A stretch of DNA of 32,395 nucleotides from an uncultured Telmatospirillum sp. (GTDB lineage Bacteria; Pseudomonadota; Alphaproteobacteria; Rhodospirillales; Magnetospirillaceae): NCBI GenBank assembly GCA_903858635.1, contig CAIOJO010000039.1, positions 1-32,395 of the forward strand. The letters run 5' to 3'. The notes beneath the pieces are model-generated. The model ran no database searches and was not told the origin of the DNA. It saw only the letters and a list, made by a program, of their open reading frames with translations. The first letter of the stretch is position 1. Each line of letters opens with the position of its first letter. Shown piece after piece: positions 7,375 through 14,784 of the stretch. The translations under genes and the position numbers were made by a program.

Positions 7375-8592
7375 ATGAACAACAGCAGCGTTACCATCGC
7401 CGTCATCGGTGGCGGGCCGGCCGGCTTGATGGCGGCTGAACTCCTGAGTGGGGCCGGCCTGGCCGTCACCGTTTACGACCGCATGCCGTCGGTCGGGCGC
7501 AAGCTGCTGATGGCCGGCCGCGGCGGCCTCAACCTCACCCATTCGGAAGACCTGGAGACGTTCCTTGGCCGCTACGGCAGGGCGCCGCCACAGTTGGAGG
7601 CGGCCATCCGCGCCTTCCCGCCGACGGCCCTCACCGCCTGGTGCGAGGGCCTGGGCCAGGCCACCTTCGTCGGCAGCAGCGGCCGGGTGTTTCCCAAGTC
7701 GTTGAAAGCTTCGCCGTTATTGCGGGCCTGGCTGGCCCGCCTGGCCGGGCAAGGGGTGCAGTTCAGGACGCGCTGCGGCTGGCAGGGCTGGACCGCCGAG
7801 GGCGCCTTAAGTTTTTGCCGGGCCGATGGCGAGATGGAGACGGCCAGCCCGGCGGCGACCATCCTGGCCCTGGGCGGGGCGAGCTGGCCGCGGCTCGGCT
7901 CCAACGGCGCCTGGGTCGCGTTGCTGGCCGGCCAGGGCGTGGCGATTTCGCCCCTGCGACCGGCCAATTGCGGCTTCGCGGTGACCTGGAGCGAATTGTT
8001 CCGCCAGCGTTTCGCCGGCCAACCGCTGAAGACCATCGCCCTGTCGTTCGGTCGGCGGCGGGTCCGCGGCGAGGCGATGGTGACCGCCGGCGGTCTGGAG
8101 GGCGGCGCCGTCTACGCCCTGTCGGCGCCGTTGCGGGAGGCCATCGCCGCCGACGGCCAAGCGGTCCTCGCAATCGATCTGCAGCCCGAGCGGTCGACCG
8201 CCGAATTGGTGCAACGGCTGGCCCGGCCGCGCTGCCGCCAATCCCTGTCGACCTTCCTCAAGAAGGCGCTCGGCCTGTCGCCGCTGGCGATCAATCTATT
8301 GCGGGAGGCAGCCCCACCGCCGGACGATCCGGAAGCCTTGGCCGGGTTGATCAAGGCGGTGCCGATCCGCCTGAGCGCGCCGGCGTCGCTGGACCGGGCC
8401 ATCTCCACCGCGGGGGGCGTCGCCTTCGACCAGCTCGATGCACATTTCATGCTGCGGGCCAGGCCCGGCCTGTTCGTCGCCGGCGAAATGCTCGACTGGG
8501 AGGCACCCACCGGCGGCTATCTGCTGCAGGCCTGTTTCGCCACCGGCCGGGCGGCGGCCGCGGGCGTGCTGGCCTGGCTGGCGGCGGGATAG
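7375..8592 (+). CDS. HI0933-like FAD-dependent oxidoreductase (TIGR03862 type)
   Basis: A 405-residue flavoprotein. The N-terminus has the dinucleotide-binding fold IAVIGGGPAGLMAA (residues 8-21) and the VGRKLLMAGRGGLNLTHSE segment that marks the HI0933/YhiN family. ILALGGASWPRLGSNG forms the second nucleotide contact, and the C-terminal FAD motif is GLFVAGEMLDWEAPTGGYLLQ. The subfamily with FVGSSGRVFPKSLKASPLLRAW matches what is annotated as TIGR03862. Its substrate is unknown; relatives are linked to RNA modification or membrane functions without firm proof. The ATG at 7375 is preferred over an upstream TTG (7339) because homologues begin just before the IGGGPAG motif. It is followed by a block of palindromic repeats. 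Confidence 0.9.
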   Translation: MNNSSVTIAVIGGGPAGLMAAELLSGAGLAVTVYDRMPSVGRKLLMAGRGGLNLTHSEDLETFLGRYGRAPPQLEAAIRAFPPTALTAWCEGLGQATFVGSSGRVFPKSLKASPLLRAWLARLAGQGVQFRTRCGWQGWTAEGALSFCRADGEMETASPAATILALGGASWPRLGSNGAWVALLAGQGVAISPLRPANCGFAVTWSELFRQRFAGQPLKTIALSFGRRRVRGEAMVTAGGLEGGAVYALSAPLREAIAADGQAVLAIDLQPERSTAELVQRLARPRCRQSLSTFLKKALGLSPLAINLLREAAPPPDDPEALAGLIKAVPIRLSAPASLDRAISTAGGVAFDQLDAHFMLRARPGLFVAGEMLDWEAPTGGYLLQACFATGRAAAAGVLAWLAAG

Positions 8593-8637
8593 CGCAATTT
8601 CTCCAGTGGGGCGGGCGTCCCAGGCTGTGAAAATATT

Positions 8638-8733
8638 AGTGGCACCGGCCTCCCTGCCGGTGTCCGCCGCGGAGCGGCGCAAATGCTGGTCTTCCGGCTC
8701 CGCCGGAACACCGGCACGGAGGCCGGTGCCACT
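8638..8733. repeat. Palindromic element, full copy
   Basis: A 96-base palindrome. AGTGGCACCGGCCTCC at the left end mirrors GGAGGCCGGTGCCACT at the right end, and internal hairpins occur around CCGCCGCGGAGCGGCG. A second, truncated copy occurs at 32188-32270, which shows that this is a dispersed element. Confidence 0.85.
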
Positions 8734-8881
8734 AGAGCGGTATGCGATTAGATCGGATCACCCCTCTCGTCATTCCCGCGGAAGCGGGAATCCATTACGG
8801 CTCCGAATTTCTGGCGTCGGCGTGGACCCCCGCCTTCGCGGGGGTGACGAAGGTGATTCTGTCATAAAGCACAATGCTCTA
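8733..8881. repeat. Inverted repeat TAGAGC...GCTCTA enclosing another palindrome
   Basis: TAGAGC at 8733-8738 and GCTCTA at 8876-8881 are inverse ends. They are followed inward by imperfectly paired flanks (ATGCGATTAGATCGGATCAC against GTGATTCTGTCATAAAGCAC). It directly abuts the preceding palindrome and encloses the 8768-8849 element. Confidence 0.6.
8768..8849. repeat. CGTCATTCCCGCG...GGGGGTGACG interspersed palindrome
   Basis: An element with ends CGTCATTCCCGCG and CGCGGGGGTGACG and an internal CCCGCggaaGCGGG hairpin. This end pair is a familiar type of short interspersed repeat in proteobacterial genomes. Here it lies inside two other inverted-repeat shells. Confidence 0.75.
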
Positions 8882-8961
8882 AAAAACATTATTTCACAGG
8901 CTCCCGCCCGCCGGCGGGCGGGACGCCCGCCCCACTCTATTTCTTCCTCTCCCTATGCCGA

Positions 8962-11022
8962 TTAAGACCCTTTCTTCGGCCGCCGGGCCAGGCCGGGGCG
9001 GCGGGACTGGGTGGTGTGCTGGGTGAAGAACTTCTGCGTGCCGTGTTTGCGGCCGGCCCGCGCCCCCTCGCCGCCGGCCAGTCCGGTCCCCGCCGGCTGC
9101 CAGTTGGGCACCAGCTGGTGCTTGCCCGGACCGATCAGGTCGGCCCGCCCCATCTGCTTCAAGGCCTCGCGCAGCACCGGCCAATTCTCGGCGTCGTGAT
9201 AGCGCAGGAAGGCCTTGTGCAGGCGGCGCTGCTTGAGGCCCTTGGCGGTGAACACCACTTCCGAGCCGCTGCGGCGGATCGGCCGCAACGGGTTGCGCTC
9301 GCTGTGATACATCGCCGCCGACAGCGACATCGGCGACGGCAGGAAGGTCTGCACCTGGTCGGCCCGGTAGCCGTTCTTCTTCAGCCACAGCGCCAGGTTC
9401 ATCATGTCTTCGTCGGTGGTGCCCGGATGGGCGGCGATGAAATAGGGGATCAGGTAGTACTTCTTGCCGGCCTCGGTGGCGTATTTGTCGAACAGCGCCT
9501 TGAACCGGTCATAGGAGCCGATCCCCGGCTTCATCATCTTCGACAGCGGCCCGGCCTCGGTATGCTCCGGGGCGATCTTCAGGTAGCCGCCGACATGGTG
9601 GGTGACCAGTTCCTTGACATAGGCCGGGCTGTTGACCGCCAGGTCGTAGCGCAGGCCCGAGGCGACCAGCACCTTCTTCACCCCGGGCAGGCCGCGCGCC
9701 TGGCGATAGAGATGGATCAGCGGGTCGTGATCGGTGCCCAGGTTCTTGCAGATGTCGGGATAGACGCAGGACGGGCGGCGGCAGATGCTCTCGATCGCTT
9801 TGTCCTTGCAGGCCATCCGGTACATGTTGGCGGTGGGCCCGCCGAGATCCGAGATGACCCCGGTGAACCCCTTGACCTTGTCGCGGATCTCCTCGATCTC
9901 GGCCAGGATCGAGGCCTCGGAGCGGCTCTGGATGATGCGGCCCTCGTGCTCGGTGATCGAGCAGAAGGAACAGCCGCCGAAACAGCCGCGCATGATGGCG
10001 ACGGAAAAGCGGATCATCTCCCAGGCCGGGATGCGCGCCTCGCCATAGGCCGGGTGCGGCGCCCGCCCATAAGGCAGGGCGTAGACCCCGTCCATCTCGG
10101 CGGTGGCCAGCGGGATCGGCGGCGGGTTCAGCCATAGCTCCTTGTCGCCATGGCGCTGCACCAGGGCCCGGGCATTGCCGGGATTGCTTTCCTGGTGCAA
10201 CAGGCGCGAGGCATGGGCGTACAGCACCGGATCGTCCTTGACCAGGTCGAAACCCGGCAGGCGCACCGCCGTCGGCTCGGCGCCGCGGCTGGGGCCGGTG
10301 CTAACCGGCTGGTCGATGCTATCGGCGGCGATAACGGTCCAGCCCTCTGGCACGCCGTCGCACAGGAAGGCGGTGCCGCGGATGTCGCGAATCGACTCCA
10401 CCGCCTCGCCCTTGCCCAGGCGATGGGCGACGGCGACGATGGCCCGCTCGGCATTGCCGTAGACCAGCAGGTCGGCCCGGCTGTCGACCAGGATCGAGCG
10501 CCGCACCTTGTCCGACCAGTAGTCGTAATGGGCGATGCGGCGCAGCGACGCCTCGATGCCACCGATGACGATCGGTGTCGCCTTGTAGGCCTCGCGGCAA
10601 CGCTGGGAATAGACGATGACGGCGCGGTCGGGACGGCGCCCGCCCTCGTCGTTCGGCGTGTAGCTGTCGTTGTGGCGCAGGCGGCGGTCGGCCGTGTAGC
10701 GGTTGACCATCGAATCCATGTTGCCGGCGGTGACCCCGAAGAACAGGTTCGGCTTGCCCAGCACGGTGAACGGCTGGGCGGTCACCCACTCCGGCTGGGC
10801 GATGATGCCGACGCGGAAGCCCTGCGCTTCGAGCAGGCGGCCGACGATGGCCATGCCGAAGCTCGGATGGTCGACATAGGCGTCGCCGGTGACCAGGATG
10901 ATGTCGCAGCTGTCCCAACCGAGCCGGTCCATCTCGTCCCGCGTGGTCGGCAGGAAGGGGGCCGGCCCGAAACGATGGGCCCAATATTTCCGGTAGGAGA
11001 AGATGTCCTTGGCGCTTTCCAT
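8962..11022 (-). CDS. YgiQ family radical SAM protein
   Basis: A 686-residue protein of the YgiQ family. The N-terminus ([14 protein letters not shown], then [32 protein letters not shown]) is a cobalamin-binding-like domain typical of the family. The radical SAM cluster motif CFGGCSFC (roughly residues 345-352) would hold a [4Fe-4S] cluster that cleaves SAM. The family-specific tail includes [20 protein letters not shown] and [20 protein letters not shown]. The reaction is unknown. The ATG at 11022 matches the conserved start of homologues; the 28 extra codons open upstream are rejected. It converges with the flavoprotein gene across the palindrome block. The end of the protein is Gly/Arg-rich. 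Confidence 0.93.
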   Translation of the reverse strand: MESAKDIFSYRKYWAHRFGPAPFLPTTRDEMDRLGWDSCDIILVTGDAYVDHPSFGMAIVGRLLEAQGFRVGIIAQPEWVTAQPFTVLGKPNLFFGVTAGNMDSMVNRYTADRRLRHNDSYTPNDEGGRRPDRAVIVYSQRCREAYKATPIVIGGIEASLRRIAHYDYWSDKVRRSILVDSRADLLVYGNAERAIVAVAHRLGKGEAVESIRDIRGTAFLCDGVPEGWTVIAADSIDQPVSTGPSRGAEPTAVRLPGFDLVKDDPVLYAHASRLLHQESNPGNARALVQRHGDKELWLNPPPIPLATAEMDGVYALPYGRAPHPAYGEARIPAWEMIRFSVAIMRGCFGGCSFCSITEHEGRIIQSRSEASILAEIEEIRDKVKGFTGVISDLGGPTANMYRMACKDKAIESICRRPSCVYPDICKNLGTDHDPLIHLYRQARGLPGVKKVLVASGLRYDLAVNSPAYVKELVTHHVGGYLKIAPEHTEAGPLSKMMKPGIGSYDRFKALFDKYATEAGKKYYLIPYFIAAHPGTTDEDMMNLALWLKKNGYRADQVQTFLPSPMSLSAAMYHSERNPLRPIRRSGSEVVFTAKGLKQRRLHKAFLRYHDAENWPVLREALKQMGRADLIGPGKHQLVPNWQPAGTGLAGGEGARAGRKHGTQKFFTQHTTQSRRPGLARRPKKGS

Positions 11023-11169
11023 CGGCGTTCCAGCGCGGGCGGTCCTGAGCGTTTTGCGGCGAGGGCTGACCTTATGCCAAATGGCCGATGCAATGAAAGA
11101 CCGCAACGGGGGGTGGGCCGGCGCGATGGAAAAAATCGGCCGGCGGAGGCCGATCGCCCTTTCTCGCCG

Positions 11170-12543
11170 CTACGTGCTGGCCGATAGGGCCTTCGCCACG
11201 TTCAAGACCTTGTCCCAGCCCAGGAAGCCTCTGGCGGGCGTGGCGAAACTGCTGTCGAGGAATGACGCCCAGGGTTGGGCATCGTAGTCCGGAGCTGGGC
11301 CGCCGACGTGATAGTTCGGGGCGTAGTGCGACAAGACATGGGCAAACGTGTTAATCGCGGTGCTTTCATACGAATCTTCCGGCCCTCCGCAGTAAGAGAT
11401 CATCGCCGCGATTGCCCCGGCCACCGTCTTTTCCCAAGGACGGAAGGATTCGCCGAATCTCATCCAATTGGCTACTCTGAGATGATTGCATTGTTGTGAT
11501 ATGAATATGTCATAGAGCTCACGACAATACTTTTGGTAAACAACCCCTCTTCGCACCGGATGATCGGGCCAATGCCCATCCAGGCCATGACCCAAGGGAA
11601 AATCCCAGCATTTCCAACCGTTGCCCCACCCTTCCTGGGAATGGGCGAAAGAATCGCCAAAAGAGTGGAGGGCTACGCCAAACTCAAGGGACCCATAGGC
11701 TCGACTTTGCAGATATTGTTTTCTCGAGCTGCGCACGTCGTTGTAGCCACCGCCGGTAAGGCAATGCAAACCGCGCTGGATGATTCGACAATGTCCGTAA
11801 ACGGCACTTCTTGAAGCGTCGTTGAGGAATTTTCCATCATTTTCCGAGTACTGCATCTCGAGTCGTTTCTTGACGTGCTCAAGCTTCGCCACCGGTATGC
11901 CGGCCTTGTAAGCAATGCCGGACTCCGCGCCATCCCACACCTGCGGGCCGTTCAGGCCGCCGTTCAATCGGTAGGTCCCAGCGATGGCGCCGGTGTACAC
12001 CGCCTCGAATTCTGCGGCTTCGTCGGGTAGTTGCGACAGGACGGCCATGCGTAGGGCGACCTGGGGATCAAGCCCGGCCAGAAGCTGCAGTAGATACACG
12101 GTGTAGTAATGGCCGACGCGGTTCCAGTAACGCGGCGCATTGCCGCGGTTTGCCAGTTGACAGCGGCAAGGAAGACCGGCCAATGCGGCGACGGCGGCAA
12201 TGGATGCCTCGGCCTCCAATTCCTTGGCCGAAGGTGCGACCGAAGAGGCGGGCGCGGCCAATCGGAATTGGGCGACATGCGCCAGTTCATGAGCGACGAC
12301 GCTCCGCCCCAACGCGCCATCGTTCCACCAGAAATCGCCGATGATCGCGGTCGGCAGGACGATTCGTTCGGGTTCGGCAAAGGCCGGGGCGCCCGCCCGA
12401 AGCTCGATGGACAGCCCATCGAAACGACAGTCGAAAAGGTCGGCGCATCGGTCGACCCAGGCCAGGAGAGAAGCGAGGTTGATGCGCTGACGGGCCGCGA
12501 CATCGGGGCCCGGTGCGCCGTTAGGGTCAATCCTGATCCGCAT
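11170..12543 (-). CDS. Two-domain putative metalloprotein: HELAH zincin-like plus His/Asp-rich phospholipase C-like domain
   Basis: A 457-residue protein without signal peptide. Residues about 1-125 resemble DUF4157-type zincins: LSIELRAGAPAFAEPERIVLP, then VVAHELAHVAQF with HELAH at 85-89, and an acidic ELEAEA about 20 residues later that could supply the third ligand. From about residue 140 (GHYYTVYLLQLLAGLDPQ) the protein looks like an all-helical metal-dependent hydrolase of the DUF6765/zinc phospholipase C kind. It has H293..D297 in LHSFGDSFAHSQ, LGHGLDGHWPDH, and FAHVLSHYAPNYH near the end. DUF4157 domains often lead effector-like proteins of contractile injection systems, but no such system is visible here. 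Base composition drops sharply from about 11940 downward, so the C-terminal half looks foreign. The start is the ATG at 12543 behind GGGAGG. The role is unknown. Confidence 0.75.
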   Translation of the reverse strand: MRIRIDPNGAPGPDVAARQRINLASLLAWVDRCADLFDCRFDGLSIELRAGAPAFAEPERIVLPTAIIGDFWWNDGALGRSVVAHELAHVAQFRLAAPASSVAPSAKELEAEASIAAVAALAGLPCRCQLANRGNAPRYWNRVGHYYTVYLLQLLAGLDPQVALRMAVLSQLPDEAAEFEAVYTGAIAGTYRLNGGLNGPQVWDGAESGIAYKAGIPVAKLEHVKKRLEMQYSENDGKFLNDASRSAVYGHCRIIQRGLHCLTGGGYNDVRSSRKQYLQSRAYGSLEFGVALHSFGDSFAHSQEGWGNGWKCWDFPLGHGLDGHWPDHPVRRGVVYQKYCRELYDIFISQQCNHLRVANWMRFGESFRPWEKTVAGAIAAMISYCGGPEDSYESTAINTFAHVLSHYAPNYHVGGPAPDYDAQPWASFLDSSFATPARGFLGWDKVLNVAKALSAST

Positions 12544-12606
12544 CAAGGTCCTCCCTGCTGCTCCTTCAGCGTACCCTGTTTGACCAAGTTCCGGCTCAGG
12601 ATAGCC

Positions 12607-13185
12607 CTATCGATGGCGTTCGGGAAGGTTCTGCCGGGTCGATCGACCGGGGCGGTCGTGGGGTAGCACCGGGCAGGCCCCCTCATGGGCCAGCAGCCAG
12701 CGCTTGCGGTCGAGGCCGCCGCCGAAACCGGTCAGTGAGGCATCGGCGCCGATCACCCGATGGCAGGGAACGACGACGGGAATCGGATTGGCGCCATTGG
12801 CCAACCCGACTGCCCGCGCCGCTTTCGGCTGGCCGATCCGCCGCGCCAAGGCGCCATAGCTGAGGGTTTGTCCGACCGGAATGGCGCGCAGCGCATCCCA
12901 CACCCGGCGTTGGAACGCCGTTCCATTGGTTGCCGTGAGCAGACCGGCAACGGCGTTCAGATCGCCGGCAAAATAGGCCTGCAGGGCACGCCGGGCGGCC
13001 GAGGGCTGCGACACCTCGCCCAGCCGAACGGCGTTCGCCCCATAATGGCGCCGCAACAGCGCCAGCATGCGCGGCTGGTGGTCTTCCCAATCCACCGCGC
13101 GCAGGCGATGTTGGTCATCGGTGACGATCAGCATCGGGCCGGTGGGCGTATCGATGCGTTCGACCGAGAAGTCTTGCAGGGGCAT
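12607..13185 (-). CDS. ogt: Methylated-DNA-[protein]-cysteine S-methyltransferase
   Basis: A 192-residue suicide repair protein that takes the alkyl group from O6-alkylguanine or O4-alkylthymine onto its own cysteine. The acceptor is C141 in IPVVVPCHRVIGAD. The helix-turn-helix and arginine finger region lies just before it (SYGALARRIGQPKAARAVGLANGANP), and LTGFGGGLDRKRWLLAHEG follows, all as in Ogt/MGMT. The ATG at 13185 is preceded by GGGAGGA; an open 41-codon upstream extension is rejected. It is divergent from the Ada-AlkA gene. The two genes share a short region with a striking 38-base dyad, so coordinated control is plausible. The downstream metalloprotein gene is on the same strand, 63 bases away. 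Confidence 0.95.
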   Translation of the reverse strand: MPLQDFSVERIDTPTGPMLIVTDDQHRLRAVDWEDHQPRMLALLRRHYGANAVRLGEVSQPSAARRALQAYFAGDLNAVAGLLTATNGTAFQRRVWDALRAIPVGQTLSYGALARRIGQPKAARAVGLANGANPIPVVVPCHRVIGADASLTGFGGGLDRKRWLLAHEGACPVLPHDRPGRSTRQNLPERHR

Positions 13186-13245
13186 GGCGATCCTCCCAGT
13201 TTGGACGGCACAGATATGATCCCCGGGAGCGGCGACATCTGGCGC

Positions 13246-13283
13246 CTTTCGGACCCGATGATGCGCATCACGAGGTCCGAAAG
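13246..13283. promoter_or_regulatory. 38-bp near-perfect dyad between ogt and ada-alkA
   Basis: CTTTCGGACC (13246-13255) is exactly inverted as GGTCCGAAAG (13274-13283). The centre is a perfect 12-base palindrome, TGATGCGCATCA (13259-13270). Only the two CGA triplets between these parts break the symmetry. It lies 60 bases from the ogt start and 39 bases from the other start. It could be an operator for a dimeric or tetrameric regulator, or a transcript hairpin. It does not look like the E. coli Ada box. Confidence 0.65.
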
Positions 13284-13322
13284 CCGCTAGCCAGAGGGCC
13301 GGCCGCACCCCATTCTTTCCCC

Positions 13323-14771
13323 ATGGATCTCGATCATCAAGCCTGCTACCGGGCCGTCTGCGTGCGCGATGCGCGTTTCGACGGCCGGTTTTTCACCGGC
13401 GTCACCACCACCGGCATCTATTGCCGCCCGATCTGCCCGGCGCGCACGCCACGGTCCGAACATGTCCGCTTCTTTCCCACCGCGGCGGCGGCCCAGGAGG
13501 CCGGCTTCCGTCCCTGCCTGCGCTGCCGGCCGGAAACGGCGCCCGATCTGGGAGCCTGGCGCGGCACCTCGAACACCGTGTCGCGCGCCCTGGCGCTGAT
13601 CGAACTGGGGGCCTTGGAAGAGGCGCCGGTCGACGCCTTGGCCCTGCGCCTCGGTGTCGGCGAGCGGCATTTGCGGCGTCTGTTCCGCCAGCATCTTGGC
13701 GCATCGCCGGTTGCCGTGGCCCAGACGCGTCGCGTCCTGCTGGCCAAACAGCTGATCCACGAGACCCGTCTGCCGATGGCCGAGGTGGCCTTCGCCGCCG
13801 GTTTTGGCAGCATCCGCCGGTTCAATGAAACCTTCCTGGCCTTGTTCGGCCGCAGCCCCCTCGCGCTGCGGCGCCAGGGCAGCCGCGAGGTCTCGGCCGG
13901 ACCGCAGGGCGAGATCGTCCTGCTGCTGCGCTATCATCCGCCCTACGACTGGCCGGCCATGCTGGAGTTCCTGCGCCGGCGGGCGATCCCCGGCATCGAG
14001 CGGGTCACCGCCGATGGTTACGCCCGATCGGTGCAGTTGGACGGGGTGCAGGGAACCGTCATGGTGCAGCCGGCCGCGGGCAATGCCCTCAGTGCCTCGG
14101 TGCGCTTTGCCAAGCTGTCGGCCCTGCCGGCGATCATCGGGCGACTGCGCCGGGTGTTCGACCTGGCCGCCGATCCGCTGGCCATCGCCGCCCATCTGGC
14201 CAAGGATCCGCTGCTGGCCCCGCTGGTGCAGGCACGGCCGGGCCTGCGCGTGCCGGGCGCCTGGGACGGTTTCGAACTGGCGATCCGCGCCGTGCTCGGG
14301 CAGCAGATCACGGTGTCCGGGGCCAGCCGATTGGCCGCCCGCCTGGTCGCCGCCCATGGCCAGCCCCTGCGGCAACCCGCGGACGGCCTGACCCATCTGT
14401 TCCCGCAGCCGGCGGCCTTGGCGGCGGCGGAGCTGACGTCGCTCGGCCTGCCCCACAGCCGGGCGGCGGCCCTTTCGGCGGTGGCGACGGCCGCCCTGGC
14501 CGACCCGCATCTGTTCGATGCGACCGGCGCGCTGGAGGACGCCGTCCGCCGCCTACGGTCGATTCGCGGCGTCGGGGAATGGACGGCGCAGTATATCGCG
14601 CTCCGCCAACTGCGTGAGCCGGACGCCTTTCCCGCCGCCGATATCGGCCTGATACGGGCCATGGCCCGGCAGGACGGGCGCGGACATTCCGCGGCGGAAC
14701 TTCTCGACCGGGCCGATCGCTGGCGGCCGTGGCGCGCCTATGCGGCGCAGCATCTGTGGGCTGCGGCCTGA
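13323..14771 (+). CDS. Ada-type regulator fused to AlkA 3-methyladenine DNA glycosylase
   Basis: A 482-residue fusion. Residues 1-75 form the Ada methylphosphotriester domain with zinc cysteines C34, C38, C65 and C68 (GIYCRPICPART, PCLRCRPE); C34 is the expected methyl acceptor. Residues about 85-185 are an AraC-type double helix-turn-helix. Residues about 195-480 are an AlkA glycosylase with helix-hairpin-helix GVGEWTAQYIALRQL and catalytic D440 in AFPAADIGL. Methylation of the sensor would turn it into an activator, and the glycosylase part would excise alkylated purines. The O6-methyltransferase part of E. coli Ada is absent and is supplied by the divergent ogt. No clear ribosome binding site precedes the ATG at 13323, so a leaderless or weak start is possible. 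Confidence 0.94.
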   Translation: MDLDHQACYRAVCVRDARFDGRFFTGVTTTGIYCRPICPARTPRSEHVRFFPTAAAAQEAGFRPCLRCRPETAPDLGAWRGTSNTVSRALALIELGALEEAPVDALALRLGVGERHLRRLFRQHLGASPVAVAQTRRVLLAKQLIHETRLPMAEVAFAAGFGSIRRFNETFLALFGRSPLALRRQGSREVSAGPQGEIVLLLRYHPPYDWPAMLEFLRRRAIPGIERVTADGYARSVQLDGVQGTVMVQPAAGNALSASVRFAKLSALPAIIGRLRRVFDLAADPLAIAAHLAKDPLLAPLVQARPGLRVPGAWDGFELAIRAVLGQQITVSGASRLAARLVAAHGQPLRQPADGLTHLFPQPAALAAAELTSLGLPHSRAAALSAVATAALADPHLFDATGALEDAVRRLRSIRGVGEWTAQYIALRQLREPDAFPAADIGLIRAMARQDGRGHSAAELLDRADRWRPWRAYAAQHLWAAA

Positions 14772-14784
14772 GGCCTAGCCCGGG

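Larger units (their letters stand above)
8605..8936. repeat. Outer inverted repeat enclosing further palindromes
   Basis: AGTGGGGCGGGCGTCCC at 8605-8621 is matched exactly in inverse orientation at 8920-8936. The similarity continues imperfectly inward: AGGCTGTGAAAATATT on the left, its near-complement ATTATTTCACAGGCT on the right. An extra GC-rich hairpin (8901-8923) sits inside the right arm. The whole block fills the space between the convergent flavoprotein and YgiQ genes and carries no gene. Confidence 0.8.

Noticed and set aside
8638-8733. CRISPR-like or protein-coding reading of the palindrome block
   Set aside because: The repeats are inverted and nested, not direct with regular spacers, and the frames through them only repeat the palindrome translation.
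11170-12543. Assigning the HELAH protein firmly as a contractile injection system effector
   Set aside because: No sheath, tube, baseplate or AAA gene of such a system is in the window, so it is kept only as a hypothesis.
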